Shown: positions 9,900-19,343, numbered from the stretch's first letter. The stretch is DNA of 64,000 nt from Pseudoalteromonas sp. R3 (GCF_004014715.1 NZ_CP034835.1:3100001-3164000); one strand, 5' to 3'. Numbers and translations are program-made. Notes: a model not told the origin generated them from the sequence alone.

Positions 9900-9915
9900 T
9901 GCAAAAAACACGCCA
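9900..9915 (-). promoter_or_regulatory. Sigma-54 promoter of the fliK operon
   Basis: On the minus strand the sequence reads TGGCGTGTTTTTTGCA. It has the -24 GG and -12 GC dinucleotides separated by exactly ten bases, as sigma-54 requires, and both flanking T and A match the consensus TGGCACG-N4-TTGCW. It sits in the 107-base gap between fliJ and fliK, 68 bases before the fliK start. In Vibrio the fliK operon is a class III sigma-54 transcript activated by FlrC, which fits. Confidence 0.82.
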
Positions 9916-9939
9916 TTATTGTGCAATTTTTGATATATC

Positions 9940-10386
9940 TTAGTAAGCCTGCTTACGACGCATAAAAATATTAGTGGCAAACTCGTCGAGCATTTTTTGC
10001 TCAGCTTTAGCAAGTCTTTGCTGCTGTTCCAGCGCCTTTTTCTCAATCAGCTTCGCGATTGCTTTGGCCTTGACTTGCTGCTCTAACCATAACTTGCGGC
10101 GTTGGTCGACCACCCGTTTGGCCGTTGCAACTGTGTTGGCCTGCTGGCGAATGGCTTCTTCAATTTTGTTGATAAATGCATGATATTGGCCAAACCCAGC
10201 GCTCGACAGGCCCTGTAATGCCTTTTGATGCAGCTGCTGGCTGTACTCAAGGCGAAATTCGTTCAGACCATTGAGCTTCTGTTGGTTGGCGTGAAAATTT
10301 TGCTCGGCCTGGATAAAGTTGAGGCGGAGCTTTTCTTCTTTTTCACTTTCAAGTTTATAAAGTAAATCGAGTTTATTATTTGCCAT
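9940..10386 (-). CDS. fliJ: Flagellar export protein FliJ
   Basis: FliJ is the coiled-coil stalk of the export ATPase complex. I start at the ATG at 10384-10386 ([20 protein letters not shown]), which overlaps the fliI stop by one base (TAATG). This gives 148 residues, close to the normal family size. A longer in-frame reading into fliI is not supported. The protein is nearly all charged amphipathic helix, with a run of K, Q and E residues at the C-terminal half (KAIAKLIEKKALEQQQRL). Confidence 0.95.
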   Translation of the reverse strand: MANNKLDLLYKLESEKEEKLRLNFIQAEQNFHANQQKLNGLNEFRLEYSQQLHQKALQGLSSAGFGQYHAFINKIEEAIRQQANTVATAKRVVDQRRKLWLEQQVKAKAIAKLIEKKALEQQQRLAKAEQKMLDEFATNIFMRRKQAY

Positions 10387-11729
10387 TAGCCTTGTCCCAG
10401 TAGTTGTGCCAGGCCTTGCAGACATTCATCGTAATGCAGGACATCTTTCATGCCCTGCTGCAAGAAGGCGTTAATATTTGGCATCATATTAATGGCCTGA
10501 TCTAACATAGGATCACTCCCCTGCTGATAGGCTCCTAACGTGATCATGTCTTTATTCTGTTGATACATGGAATAAACCTGCTTGAGTACTCTGGCCTGTT
10601 GCATATGACTTTCAGACACCACCTGAGGCATAACCCGGGAAATGGACTTCTCAATATCTATAGCCGGATAGTGCCCGCTGTCGGCAAGATCACGAGACAA
10701 AACAATATGACCATCGAGAATTGCACGCGCAGAGTCCGCGATCGGGTCCTGCATGTCATCCCCTTCACTCAGCACGGTAAAAAAGGCAGTAATGGATCCC
10801 TGTCCCTCTCCGCCGTTTCCTGCGCGTTCAACCAAAGCAGGCAGCTTAGCAAATACCGAAGGCGGATATCCTTTCGTTGCCGGCGGCTCTCCCACCGCCA
10901 GTGCAATTTCACGTTGCGCCATGGCGTAGCGAGTTACAGAGTCAAGCAACAACAGCACATTCAGCCCCTGATCTCGAAAGTATTCAGCAATTGTGACTGC
11001 GCTCTCACACCCTTTCAGCCTCATCAGTGGAGACGCATCAGCGGGTGCCGCCACCACCACGGAGCGACGCCGTCCTTCAACTCCCAGGATCTCGTCGATG
11101 AACTCTTTAACTTCTCGTCCCCGCTCACCGACCAGCCCAACGACGATGACATCCGCCTCACTGCCGCGTGTCATCATGCCAAGCAGGACGGATTTACCAA
11201 CACCACTGCCCGCAAACAGACCCATACGCTGCCCCTGACCGACCGTCACGATAGAATTGATTGCACGTACACCTACATCCATAGGCTCTTTGATTGGGCG
11301 TCTGGCCAATGGGTTTATGGCTGACTGTGCAAATTTAAGATGAGTTTCTGCTTCAATAGTTCCTAAGCCATCCAATGGTCGGCCCAGTCCATCAACAACC
11401 CGACCCAATAAGCTCATTCCCACTGGCAAACCAGCTTCTTTGATCTGTGGAATAACCCGGGCACCGGGTAACACGCCAGAGATATGATCGTTCGGCATCA
11501 GGTAGAGGGTATCGTGATTAAAGCCAATGACTTCAGCATCCACAAAGCCACGTATTGTTTCTATTTTACACTGACTGCCGACCGGTGCGTTGAGGCCCTT
11601 TGCCTCCAAGGTTAAACCAACCACACGAGTCAGGCTGCCCGCCACCGCAACCCCATAGGGTTGAATGTGTTTTTGAAATTTTTGCAGGCGCTCCGCCAGT
11701 GGCTGCTCTGATGAACTGGATATTGTCAT
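10386..11729 (-). CDS. fliI: Flagellum-specific ATP synthase FliI
   Basis: FliI is the hexameric F1-beta-like ATPase of the flagellar export apparatus. The 447-residue protein has the Walker A motif [12 protein letters not shown] at residues 169-180 (Lys179) and a Walker B region ([20 protein letters not shown]). The alpha/beta ATPase signature follows, with the conserved [18 protein letters not shown]. Length is normal. An unusual 102-base spacer containing a hairpin separates it from fliH, whereas fliJ overlaps its stop. Confidence 0.98.
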   Translation of the reverse strand: MTISSSSEQPLAERLQKFQKHIQPYGVAVAGSLTRVVGLTLEAKGLNAPVGSQCKIETIRGFVDAEVIGFNHDTLYLMPNDHISGVLPGARVIPQIKEAGLPVGMSLLGRVVDGLGRPLDGLGTIEAETHLKFAQSAINPLARRPIKEPMDVGVRAINSIVTVGQGQRMGLFAGSGVGKSVLLGMMTRGSEADVIVVGLVGERGREVKEFIDEILGVEGRRRSVVVAAPADASPLMRLKGCESAVTIAEYFRDQGLNVLLLLDSVTRYAMAQREIALAVGEPPATKGYPPSVFAKLPALVERAGNGGEGQGSITAFFTVLSEGDDMQDPIADSARAILDGHIVLSRDLADSGHYPAIDIEKSISRVMPQVVSESHMQQARVLKQVYSMYQQNKDMITLGAYQQGSDPMLDQAINMMPNINAFLQQGMKDVLHYDECLQGLAQLLGQG

Positions 11730-11793
11730 TTGCTATCAGTGAAAAATTGAGATAGTCCACTCATGCAAAAACCTAACCAACTTTTAGAAAGGA

Positions 11794-11817
11794 CGGTACC
11801 GCCACCAGCAGGTACCG
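11794..11817 (-). other. Hairpin in the fliH-fliI spacer
   Basis: A perfect 7-bp inverted repeat (CGGTACC and GGTACCG, ten-base loop) lies in the 102-base gap between fliH and fliI, where most neighbouring genes are nearly contiguous. On the minus strand it is followed by TCCTTTC rather than a long U-run, so it could be a weak terminator/attenuator or an RNA-processing site that lowers downstream expression. The function is inferred only from position. Confidence 0.4.
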
Positions 11818-11831
11818 AGTAATGAAAAGTG

Positions 11832-12647
11832 TTAAGGGTCTACACCACTGTCTTGTAAAAAGCTGCCAAGTACTTCGCTAATACGATTTTTCAGGCTCAA
11901 ATCGATGGATGAGTCCGGCGTTCTGATGTGACACCCACCACGCTCAAGCGTTGGTTCGGGCACCAGCTGCCAATGCTGCTCGGCAATGGTTTCTTCCCCA
12001 TAGGCTTCTTTTACTAACGCCAGATCTTCAGGGTGTAGATTAATCCGCATTTGAGTATCGTGCAGTGGCAGCGCATCAAGCCCCTTTTTTAAGGCTTGCA
12101 GAATCAGCTCTGGACGGGTTTTAACTTGTTCGAAGATGACTTGCTCTGCCAATAAATTGACTAATTGAAGTAGTTGTTTTTCAGCGGCTTCGTCAATTTG
12201 TCGCAACGGCTTTTGTGTCGCCTCCAATAATGCAGACAGCGATTGCAGGCGTTCTTCAATGAGCGGTTTTGACTCTTCAATCCCCTGTTCCTTACCGAGT
12301 GTCACGCCTTCTTTGTAACCCGCTTCTTTGCCTTCACTGACGCCTTTGTCAAAGCCTTCAATATACCCTTGCTCGTGACCTTGTTTCAGACCTTCTTCAA
12401 AGGCATCTTGTCTGATCTGCTCCAGCTCTTCCAGCGTAAGCATGGGCACTTCTTCTTCCTCAGGCTCAGGCGCGGTTTGTTGCGTCTTTTGCTGATACAG
12501 CTCCTCAAGTGGCGTGCCCATTGCCGTGGAGCGCCCGGAATATTTGCTTAAGTCTTCTTCGACATTAGGAATTGGCCAGTTTTCCAGCAACTCATCTAAT
12601 GCTTCGGAGCTGACCGGTTTGCCACGATATAGCTTTTTTTCTGCCAT
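11832..12647 (-). CDS. fliH: Flagellar assembly protein FliH
   Basis: FliH is the peripheral regulator of FliI, comparable to the stator of F-type ATPases. The 271-residue protein carries the diagnostic run of GxxxG repeats (about residues 75-120: FEEGLKQGHEQGYIEG, FDKGVSEGKEAGYKEG). Its C-terminal domain ends in LERGGCHIRTPDSSIDLSL. It starts 3 bases after the fliG stop. Confidence 0.97.
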   Translation of the reverse strand: MAEKKLYRGKPVSSEALDELLENWPIPNVEEDLSKYSGRSTAMGTPLEELYQQKTQQTAPEPEEEEVPMLTLEELEQIRQDAFEEGLKQGHEQGYIEGFDKGVSEGKEAGYKEGVTLGKEQGIEESKPLIEERLQSLSALLEATQKPLRQIDEAAEKQLLQLVNLLAEQVIFEQVKTRPELILQALKKGLDALPLHDTQMRINLHPEDLALVKEAYGEETIAEQHWQLVPEPTLERGGCHIRTPDSSIDLSLKNRISEVLGSFLQDSGVDP

Positions 12648-12650
12648 GGG

Positions 12651-13691
12651 TTACAGGAACTCCTCACCGCCACCGCCGCCGAGCATAATTTCACCCGAAT
12701 CAGCAAGGCGTCGAGCCGTTGCCAGGATCTCTTTTTGCGCGGCTTCCACTTCACTGATCCGCACTGGCGGCATGGCTTCTAAATCATCCGCCATCATCTC
12801 AGCCGCACGTTTAGACATGTTCTTCATAATCTTGTCTTTCAATGAATCGTCGGCGCCTTTGATGGCTTTCATCAGTACATCCTGTTGTACCTCACGCAGA
12901 ATCGCCTGAATACCACGATCTTCCACATCCATGAGGTTTTCGAAGACAAACATCAGATCCTGAATTTGCTGCGACATCTCTTCATCATGTTCACGGATAG
13001 AGTCCATCAGCTGACCTTCGATATTGGTATCCAGGTAGTTCATGATATCCGCAGCGGCTTTCAGGCCACCCATTTTCGCAGCTTGCGCACCAGCTTGACC
13101 TGCGAACTGTTTCTCCATGATTTCATTCAGCTCTTGCAGTGCTGCCGGCTGTACTTCTTCGAGGTTTGCGATCCGCATTGTCAGATCGAGACGAACTTTC
13201 TCAGGGAACTGAGAGAGGATTTCAGCGGATTGCTCTGGTTCGAGATAAGACAATACAATTGTCTGGATCTGAGGGTGCTCATTACGAATAATGTTGGCAA
13301 CCTGCTTGGAATCCATCCACTTCAGTGAGTCCAGACCTTTAGCGCCCGACCCCATGACAATCTGGTCGATCAGGCTGGCAGCTTTATCTTCACCCAGTGC
13401 CGCAGTCAGCGCCTTCTTAATAAAGTCCTCAGACTGGAAGCCGATAGTACTGAAACTCTGAATTTGCTCGATAAACAGGTTGTGGACCGCACTGATTTTG
13501 GCCTGCGATAAGTCATCGAGTGCCGCCATTGCCATACCCACTTTTTGCACCTGCTTAGGTTCAAGATGCTTAAGGATCTGGGCAGCATCTTCTTCCGTCA
13601 GGCTCAGTAGCAGGATGGCGGCCTTGTCGACCCCATCCAGTTTGTCTACATCAAACGCCGGCGGCAGTTGTTTTTGTTCTTCATCACTCAT
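12651..13691 (-). CDS. fliG: Flagellar motor switch protein FliG
   Basis: FliG is the rotor protein that contacts the MotA/PomA stator and mounts the C-ring on FliF. The 346-residue protein shows the N-terminal FliF-binding domain (DKAAILLLSLTEEDAAQILK), the middle EHPQ segment (RNEHPQIQTIVLSYLEPEQ) and the C-terminal torque domain with charged helix residues (DLMFVFENLMDVEDRGIQ). Its start overlaps the fliF stop by 8 bases. Confidence 0.98.
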   Translation of the reverse strand: MSDEEQKQLPPAFDVDKLDGVDKAAILLLSLTEEDAAQILKHLEPKQVQKVGMAMAALDDLSQAKISAVHNLFIEQIQSFSTIGFQSEDFIKKALTAALGEDKAASLIDQIVMGSGAKGLDSLKWMDSKQVANIIRNEHPQIQTIVLSYLEPEQSAEILSQFPEKVRLDLTMRIANLEEVQPAALQELNEIMEKQFAGQAGAQAAKMGGLKAAADIMNYLDTNIEGQLMDSIREHDEEMSQQIQDLMFVFENLMDVEDRGIQAILREVQQDVLMKAIKGADDSLKDKIMKNMSKRAAEMMADDLEAMPPVRISEVEAAQKEILATARRLADSGEIMLGGGGGEEFL

Positions 13692-15402
13692 CTTCGGTTA
13701 ACCATGCTTTGACTACTTGAGAAGACAGCTCTGGCTCATTCGCAACCAGTGCACGAACCGCTTTAAGCAAATCTTCATCACCATGTAAGTCTGGCAATTG
13801 TAATGTACCATCGGAAGAGAAGCCAACTGCTGATTCATCAAAGTCATTGTTTAACATATCTAAAGTGCTGTCACCAAGGTCTACTCCAGAGGTTAGTGCA
13901 TCTTCATCATATTCTTCAAGCGTATCTTCTGGGTAAATCAGGCGTTTCAGCATAGGTCTCACGACCGCCAGAATCAGCACTATGATGACCAGCGCGCCCA
14001 TAACCAGACGGATGGTTTTCATGAACCATTCCTGCTCCCAAAGGGGCAAGTCGCCTTCTTCTAAAATATTTTCGCGTACAAACGGTACAGTCACCACTTC
14101 CAGCGCGTCACCACGCTGCATATCAAAACCCACCCCACCTTGTAGTAAGCGACGAATGTTATTCAGCTCTTCCTGAGAGCGCGGTGTCATGACCATATTG
14201 CCTTCGGCATCGGGCTTGTTCATGTAGTCCACAGCAACCGACACACTGATGCGACGTATCACGCCAGTTTGTTGACGCTTATGAGAGATTGTGGTGTCCA
14301 GTTCATAGTTACGTGTCGCTTCTTTGTGCACACGCGACGGGGTTGTGCCCGAGCCATTGCCTTGTCCGGCTACTTCAGGGATATTCGAGTTCACCGGAGG
14401 CTGGTTTGTTAACGCACCAGGAATACCCACCGCCAGACCACCCACATTATTCTCTTCAAACGTGGTTTCACTGCGTACCGCGGGTAAATCCGGGTTAAAA
14501 CGTTTCTGAGTTTCTTCTATCGCGCTGAAGTCCATGGTCAGGTCAACCTGTGCGGTGTACTTACCCAAGCCGACAACAGGGATCATGATACTGTCGATTT
14601 TTTCCAGGTATTCCTGCTCACGCTTACGTTCTATCTCATATTCTTTGCGAGAACGTGCTGCCAGAGAATCCTGAGAGCCAGAGTTAAGCAAACGGCCATT
14701 CTGATCTGTCACTGTGACACGTGCTGGTGTTAATCCCTGTACCGCAGAAGCAACGATGTCAACAATTGAATCTACTTCTTCACTATCCAGTGTCCGACCA
14801 CGCTTAAGCGTTACGACTACAGTCGCTGACGGTTGTTTTTCGCGTCGTGCAAATACATTCTCTTTTGGAATAGCCAGTAGAACTTTAGCGCGGTTAATAT
14901 CCTGCAGTTCTTCAATGGTGCGAGCCAGCTGTTGCTCACGGCTGTGCTTAAGACGCTCACGCTCCAAACGTTGACTCACGCCAAAGCCCATATCCTGCAT
15001 CAGAATATCAGTGCCACTGCTAGGTGCCTGGCTAAATCCATCACGGGCCATTCTCAGCTTGATGTCTTGATAATCTGACTCAGCCACCATGATGGTGTTA
15101 CCATCCAGTTCATATTCAATTTTCTGTGCATCCAGAAAGTCCAGCGTCTGAACCAGCTCTTCGGTAGGATATTGACCTAACGGACGCATATCTGGCTGAC
15201 GTGCCCAAATAATAATAAAAATCGCGATTGCCAGACAAATGGCCAGTGCTATCACCAAGGTAACCTGGCGGAGCATATCAACACCGCTCAAAGCACTAAA
15301 GTAGCCCGATTTTTGCTCTTGTTGCGTATCTGCTTCACCACCTGCGCCGGGAACTGTTTGTCCATCAGCAAGTGCCAGATCGGTTGATTGATTAGTAGCC
15401 AC
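13684..15402 (-). CDS. fliF: Flagellar MS-ring protein FliF
   Basis: FliF builds the MS ring, the base of the flagellum in the inner membrane. The 572-residue protein has an N-terminal transmembrane helix (about residues 50-70), ring-building motifs in the periplasm, a second transmembrane helix near residue 455 (TIRLVMGALVIIVLILAVV) and an acidic cytoplasmic tail that binds FliG. The family motif ARVLLAIP is seen as AKVLLAIPKENVF. It lies 23 bases downstream of fliE. Confidence 0.98.
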   Translation of the reverse strand: MATNQSTDLALADGQTVPGAGGEADTQQEQKSGYFSALSGVDMLRQVTLVIALAICLAIAIFIIIWARQPDMRPLGQYPTEELVQTLDFLDAQKIEYELDGNTIMVAESDYQDIKLRMARDGFSQAPSSGTDILMQDMGFGVSQRLERERLKHSREQQLARTIEELQDINRAKVLLAIPKENVFARREKQPSATVVVTLKRGRTLDSEEVDSIVDIVASAVQGLTPARVTVTDQNGRLLNSGSQDSLAARSRKEYEIERKREQEYLEKIDSIMIPVVGLGKYTAQVDLTMDFSAIEETQKRFNPDLPAVRSETTFEENNVGGLAVGIPGALTNQPPVNSNIPEVAGQGNGSGTTPSRVHKEATRNYELDTTISHKRQQTGVIRRISVSVAVDYMNKPDAEGNMVMTPRSQEELNNIRRLLQGGVGFDMQRGDALEVVTVPFVRENILEEGDLPLWEQEWFMKTIRLVMGALVIIVLILAVVRPMLKRLIYPEDTLEEYDEDALTSGVDLGDSTLDMLNNDFDESAVGFSSDGTLQLPDLHGDEDLLKAVRALVANEPELSSQVVKAWLTEDE

Positions 15403-15425
15403 GATTACTCTCCGCTAAACTCTGA

Positions 15426-15779
15426 TTATACTGGCATGCTCATGATGTCTTTATAAGCTTCTATCAGCTTATTTCTGACCTGTACTGTAGCATCAAATGC
15501 CACTGAAGATTTGTTCTTGGCAATCATTGCTTCAGCAAGTGATACACTGCGGTCACCCATTTCAACCGCGGTTACCTTTTCTTTGGCGTCACGTTGTAAC
15601 CCCGCGACCGTATTAAGAGCATCACTGAGTAAATCACCAAACTGAGCGCTTGATGTAGCTGCCGTTGCCTGAACTGGCAGCTTGTTCGGATCCTGTGGTC
15701 TAACACGGCCGGCCTCTGAGGCCATAGCCTGCATTTCCTGATAAAGTCCGGTAGATTGAATTTTCATGGTCTGGCTCAC
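15426..15779 (-). CDS. fliE: Flagellar hook-basal body protein FliE
   Basis: FliE is the small adaptor between MS ring and rod. The 117-residue protein ends with the conserved segment VRNKLIEAYKDIMSMPV and contains the family stretch EKVTAVEMGDRSVSLAEAMIA. It is the first gene of the fliEFGHIJ operon, with a sigma-54 promoter 28 bases upstream of its ATG. Confidence 0.97.
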   Translation of the reverse strand: MSQTMKIQSTGLYQEMQAMASEAGRVRPQDPNKLPVQATAATSSAQFGDLLSDALNTVAGLQRDAKEKVTAVEMGDRSVSLAEAMIAKNKSSVAFDATVQVRNKLIEAYKDIMSMPV

Positions 15780-15806
15780 TTTGTGAGTTGTACATAACCA
15801 TTACAA

Positions 15807-15822
15807 AGCACAAAGTGTGCCA
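15807..15822 (-). promoter_or_regulatory. Sigma-54 promoter of the fliE operon
   Basis: Minus-strand sequence TGGCACACTTTGTGCT has a perfect -24 element (TGGCAC), the -12 GC, and exactly ten bases between GG and GC. The only departures are A for G after TGGCAC and G for the first T of TTGCW. It lies 28 bases upstream of the fliE ATG. Class III fli operons of Vibrio-type polar flagella are activated here by phosphorylated FlrC. Confidence 0.82.
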
Positions 15823-15959
15823 ATATAATTCAATTAAATTTCAATCACTTAGGTGAGTTTGTGAAAGGTCGGTTTTTTGACAGCGGGGTAATTGTGCGAT
15901 CTTATCACCAAAAAGGCTCCAGTATCCGGACATATTCAATGCCCGGACAATGGAATTGT

Positions 15960-15992
15960 ATACCAATTTGCTTAATTCAGTGGATTTGGTAT
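15960..15992. repeat. ATACCAATT-type inverted repeat after flrC
   Basis: ATACCAA and TTGGTAT form a 7-bp inverted repeat around a 19-base loop, six bases beyond the flrC stop. The left arm with its continuation (ATACCAATTTGCTTA) resembles 2145-2159 (ATACCAATTAGCTTA), which spans the flhB stop. It looks like a short dispersed chromosomal repeat that may also serve as a transcript end; it has no U-run. Confidence 0.45.
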
Positions 15993-15997
15993 TCCAC

Positions 15998-17409
15998 TTA
16001 GGCTGGGACAGGTAAACCCAGATCACGCATTCTGGCGAGTTTATATCGAAGCGTCCTGGGGCTTATCCCCAGCAACTCGGCTACATCCTTACGTTTGCCA
16101 TTACACCGGGTCAGTGTGTCCAGAATGATTTGATGCTCTTTGTCCTGGAGTTCTTCTTTATAACTGAGCCCCTCAGCATCTTCATTATTAACATTAATGG
16201 CAATTGAACTGGCATCATCAGCATCGTTGCGCGCTGGTGTAGGAGCCTGATCAACAGGCTGCTGCAGTGTGCTTACTGATCGCGGTGAAAAGTTCTCAAT
16301 AAAAATGTCGTCAGCAGTGATCTCCGTGCCCTGCTGCAAATCAAGGCACGTTGTACCACATTATCCAGCTCTCTGACATTACCCGGCCAACGATGACTAA
16401 GCAACTTATCCTGCGCGCATTGTGATAACACAGGTGCCAATTTGCCGGATTTGTCACAATGGCGCTGTAACAGGTGCTCAGCAAGCGGGACAATATCCCC
16501 ACCACGCTCCGCTAGTGGAAGCCAAGTCAAAGGAAAGACATTCAAGCGATAGTATAGGTCTTCTCGGAATACGCCATCATTGACGGCTTCTTTAAGATCT
16601 CGGTTACTGGTTGCCAAAACTCTGACATCCAGTTCAATGGTCTTTCTGCCACCCAGGCGTTCGACTTCTCTTTCCTGTAATACCCGCAGTAACTTGGCTT
16701 GCAAGCCCAGGTCCATTTCGGTGATTTCATCAAGGAGGATAGTGCCTTTCTGCGCTTGCTCAAACTTACCCGGGCAAGCTGCAATAGCGCCAGTAAACGC
16801 CCCTTTTTCGTAGCCAAACAATGTTGCTTCAAGCATATTCTCAGGGATAGCGGCACAGTTAATTGCCACAAACGGTTGCTCAGCACGATCCGAGCGGTCG
16901 TGGATATAGCGTGCAAGTACTTCTTTACCAGAACCGCTAGGGCCCAGTACCATCACACTGGCATCAGAGCGCGCTACTTTTTTGGCTAACTCCAGCAGCT
17001 CGAGGCTTTTACTGTCAGCAACCACCGGACCTTCAGTTTCTTTCTCTTTCTCCGGCATATAACGGCTGACCATATTCAGTAACACCTCAGGTGCAAATGG
17101 CTTAGCCATATAATCAATTGCCCCCAGACGCATGGCTTCTACCGCGTCATCTATCGTGGCATAGGCGGTCATCATCAACACAGGTAGCTCAGGGTAATTG
17201 AGCTTCACGGTTCTGAGCAGATCCAGGCCACTCATAGCCCCCATTTGTACATCGCTGACCAACAAGGAAAATACCTGCTCTTTTAGCAATATAACAGCCC
17301 GCTCAGCGCTATCTGCTTCGACGCACTCAAACCCAGACATTTCAAGGGTGTCTATTAGTGCTTCGCGCAACCCGGCATCGTCTTCTACAACCAGAATCTT
17401 GTTGCTCAT
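15998..17409 (-). pseudogene. flrC: Sigma-54 response regulator FlrC (FleR), frame broken before the DNA-binding domain
   Basis: FlrC is the phosphorylated activator of class III flagellar genes. The first frame encodes a receiver domain (phospho-acceptor Asp53 in LLVSDVQMG) and an AAA+ domain with Walker A GPSGSGKE (Lys162), GAFTGA at 203-208 and Walker B GTILLDEITEM. It then leaves the family after VVQRALI and would stop at 16273. The expected continuation (QQGTEITADDI, then a Fis-type helix-turn-helix LLGISPRTLRYKL) is in the next frame and ends at 15998. One missing base at the A-run 16338-16340 (read as T on the coding strand) restores a normal protein of about 470 residues. If real, the product lacks its DNA-binding domain. 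It overlaps flrB by ATGA. Confidence 0.85.
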
Positions 17410-18518
17410 ACGGCCTCCTGTAATGATGAATGTTCGCTGGAAATAGGCAGTAACATGCTAAAGCATGCTCCTCCGCTTTCATTATTGATGACGTCGACCC
17501 GACCTTTGTGAGAATGGGCGACGGAGTTCACAACAGCTAACCCCAAGCCAGTGCCCTGAGATTTAGTTGTGAAAAAGGGTTCAAATAATTTGCTTGCCTG
17601 GCTCAAGTCAACACCAGGTCCATTATCGGAAACACTGATGCGAACAGTGTCTGTGCCAGGCTCTCGCTGAGCGCAAACCTCTATCTTGGCACCCGCACCA
17701 ATATGTTGAACACTGTTGTGGATCAGGTTCTGAATAGCACTAGCCAGCGCTGTTTTATTGCCCAGTATTTCGATGTCCGGCTCGGGGAGTTCAACAGCTA
17801 ACTGTGCTTTATGTAGCAACACCATAGCATCTGCTCCCGTTTTGACTTCACTCAACAACTGCTGCATTGACACACGTTCAATTACCTGTTGCTCGCCACT
17901 TTTTGCGAACAACAACATATCATTGACCTGATTTTCAAGGTCTTTCAGGCGAGACATCAGTTTAGTGTGAAATTTATCTCGAGACTGAGCCGGTAGTTTA
18001 CTACTGCCCAAGTTGGCACCATACAGCATGGCTGCAGATAAAGGTGTGCGCACCTGATGAGCCAAAGATGCAACCATCTTACCCAGTGCGCTCAGGCGCT
18101 GCATATGTGCAACTCGTGCCTGCAGACGTCTGGTTTCGGTTAGATCAGTCATCAGGATCAACTGGCCGGGTTCCGGTGTTAGTGCTGTAATATCAAGCTT
18201 GATAAGGCGCCCATCTTTAAGGGAGACTTCATGGCCATCATCCTGTTGTGGACTAAAAGAGCGCTGGATAATGTTGAACCACTTTTCACCTTCCAGTGGT
18301 TCGCCCAGCATATCAATTGCTATCTGATTAGCTTTGGCTATCATGCCCTGACCATCCAGAACCACCACACCCGCAGGCATGGTATCAACCAGATGACCCA
18401 ACCAACTGGCCTGCTGCCGCAGATCGCTCAGCTCACCCATATACGCTTCTTGCAGCAAACAAGGGTTGTACTGAGTTGTCGGCACAAATTGTGGATTAAT
18501 CACTTTTGCTAATGCCAT
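17406..18518 (-). CDS. flrB: Flagellar sensor histidine kinase FlrB (FleS)
   Basis: FlrB is the cytoplasmic kinase that phosphorylates FlrC. The 370-residue protein lacks membrane segments. It has a PAS-like N-terminal domain (about residues 30-130, with NTMPAGVVVLDGQGMIAKANQ-like sequence), a HisKA domain with the phospho-accepting His154 in SLAHQVRTPLSAAM, and an HATPase domain (NLIHNSVQHIG, DNGPGVD, GTGLGLAVV). Its stop overlaps the flrC start (ATGA). A sigma-54 promoter lies 35 bases upstream, as expected for an FlrA-activated class II operon. Confidence 0.96.
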   Translation of the reverse strand: MALAKVINPQFVPTTQYNPCLLQEAYMGELSDLRQQASWLGHLVDTMPAGVVVLDGQGMIAKANQIAIDMLGEPLEGEKWFNIIQRSFSPQQDDGHEVSLKDGRLIKLDITALTPEPGQLILMTDLTETRRLQARVAHMQRLSALGKMVASLAHQVRTPLSAAMLYGANLGSSKLPAQSRDKFHTKLMSRLKDLENQVNDMLLFAKSGEQQVIERVSMQQLLSEVKTGADAMVLLHKAQLAVELPEPDIEILGNKTALASAIQNLIHNSVQHIGAGAKIEVCAQREPGTDTVRISVSDNGPGVDLSQASKLFEPFFTTKSQGTGLGLAVVNSVAHSHKGRVDVINNESGGACFSMLLPISSEHSSLQEAV

Positions 18519-18552
18519 GATATTGCTCTCTTAAACCTAGATACTCAGTAAA

Positions 18553-18568
18553 AGCAATTGACATGCCA
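18553..18568 (-). promoter_or_regulatory. Sigma-54 promoter of flrBC
   Basis: Minus-strand TGGCATGTCAATTGCT matches the consensus TGGCACG-N4-TTGCW at all but one position of the two boxes, with the required ten bases between GG and GC. It lies 35 bases before the flrB start. In Vibrio, flrBC is transcribed by sigma-54 with FlrA, whose gene follows nearby at 19461-20903. Confidence 0.85.
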
Positions 18569-18623
18569 ACTTTATTTTCCTTTGAATTCATTAGATTACA
18601 AAAATGAAAACACATTCAAAAGT

Positions 18624-18654
18624 TTGACACTGTTTATTTGTACAGCACTATATT
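18624..18654 (+). promoter_or_regulatory. Candidate sigma-70 promoter of tag
   Basis: A consensus -35 box TTGACA (18624-18629) is followed after 19 bases by TATATT (18649-18654), about 47 bases before the tag ATG. The spacer is longer than ideal and overlapping AT-rich hexamers make the exact -10 uncertain. Confidence 0.4.
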
Positions 18655-18701
18655 ATGCGCTAAACTGGTGATTACACGTAGTCAAGTTAAAGGAAAATAT
18701 C

Positions 18702-19316
18702 ATGCATACACGCTGCCACTGGGTCGATTTAAGTAAGCCGGATTACGTGGCTTACCATGACGATGAATGGGGAAAGCCAGTTCTCGAAGACATTAAATTG
18801 TTCGAGTTTATTACACTGGAGTCAGCCCAGGCGGGCCTGAGCTGGTACACAATTTTAAAAAAACGTGATAATTACCGTAAGGCGTTTCATCAGTTTGATC
18901 CACACAAAGTTGCAGCGATGACAGACAATGACGTCAGCAGGCTGATGGAAGATACGGGGATCATTCGCAATAAACTCAAAATCCAGGCAACCATTAATAA
19001 TGCAAAACGCTTCATTGAAATACAGCAGGAATTTGGCAGCTTTGCATACTACCAATGGCAGTTTGTTGATTTTACGCCAATCGTAAGCACAATCCACAGT
19101 CCTGAAGACTATCAGGCAACCACTGAAATAAGCACACAATTTGCAAAAGATTTAAAAAAACGTGGCTTTAAGTTTCTTGGACCCACCACCGTTTATGCCC
19201 ATATGCAGGCCTGTGGCATGGTCAATGATCATCACGACGACTGCTTTTGCAAGGCCCCTATTTTAGCAGCATATCAGCAGTTGGATATTAAAGCGCAGCT
19301 GAGCACTCAAAGCTAA
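18702..19316 (+). CDS. tag: DNA-3-methyladenine glycosylase I (Tag)
   Basis: Tag removes 3-methyladenine from alkylated DNA in base excision repair. The 204-residue protein starts MHTRCHWVDLSKPDYVAYHDDEWGKPV, the family signature with the N-terminal zinc-binding Cys and His. It contains the substrate-pocket region FEFITLESAQAGLSWYTILK. It carries the C-terminal zinc ligands in HMQACGMVNDHHDDCFC. It is the only plus-strand gene within the flr region and has no flagellar role; it has its own promoter candidate and terminator. Confidence 0.96.
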   Translation: MHTRCHWVDLSKPDYVAYHDDEWGKPVLEDIKLFEFITLESAQAGLSWYTILKKRDNYRKAFHQFDPHKVAAMTDNDVSRLMEDTGIIRNKLKIQATINNAKRFIEIQQEFGSFAYYQWQFVDFTPIVSTIHSPEDYQATTEISTQFAKDLKKRGFKFLGPTTVYAHMQACGMVNDHHDDCFCKAPILAAYQQLDIKAQLSTQS

Positions 19317-19343
19317 AGTAAACCAGAATGCCTTAACTAAGGA

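Noticed and set aside
10560..11324. A 254-codon plus-strand open frame opposite fliI.
   Set aside because: fliI on the other strand is unmistakable and complete; the plus-strand translation is Arg/His/Ser-rich without any domain and behaves as a codon shadow.
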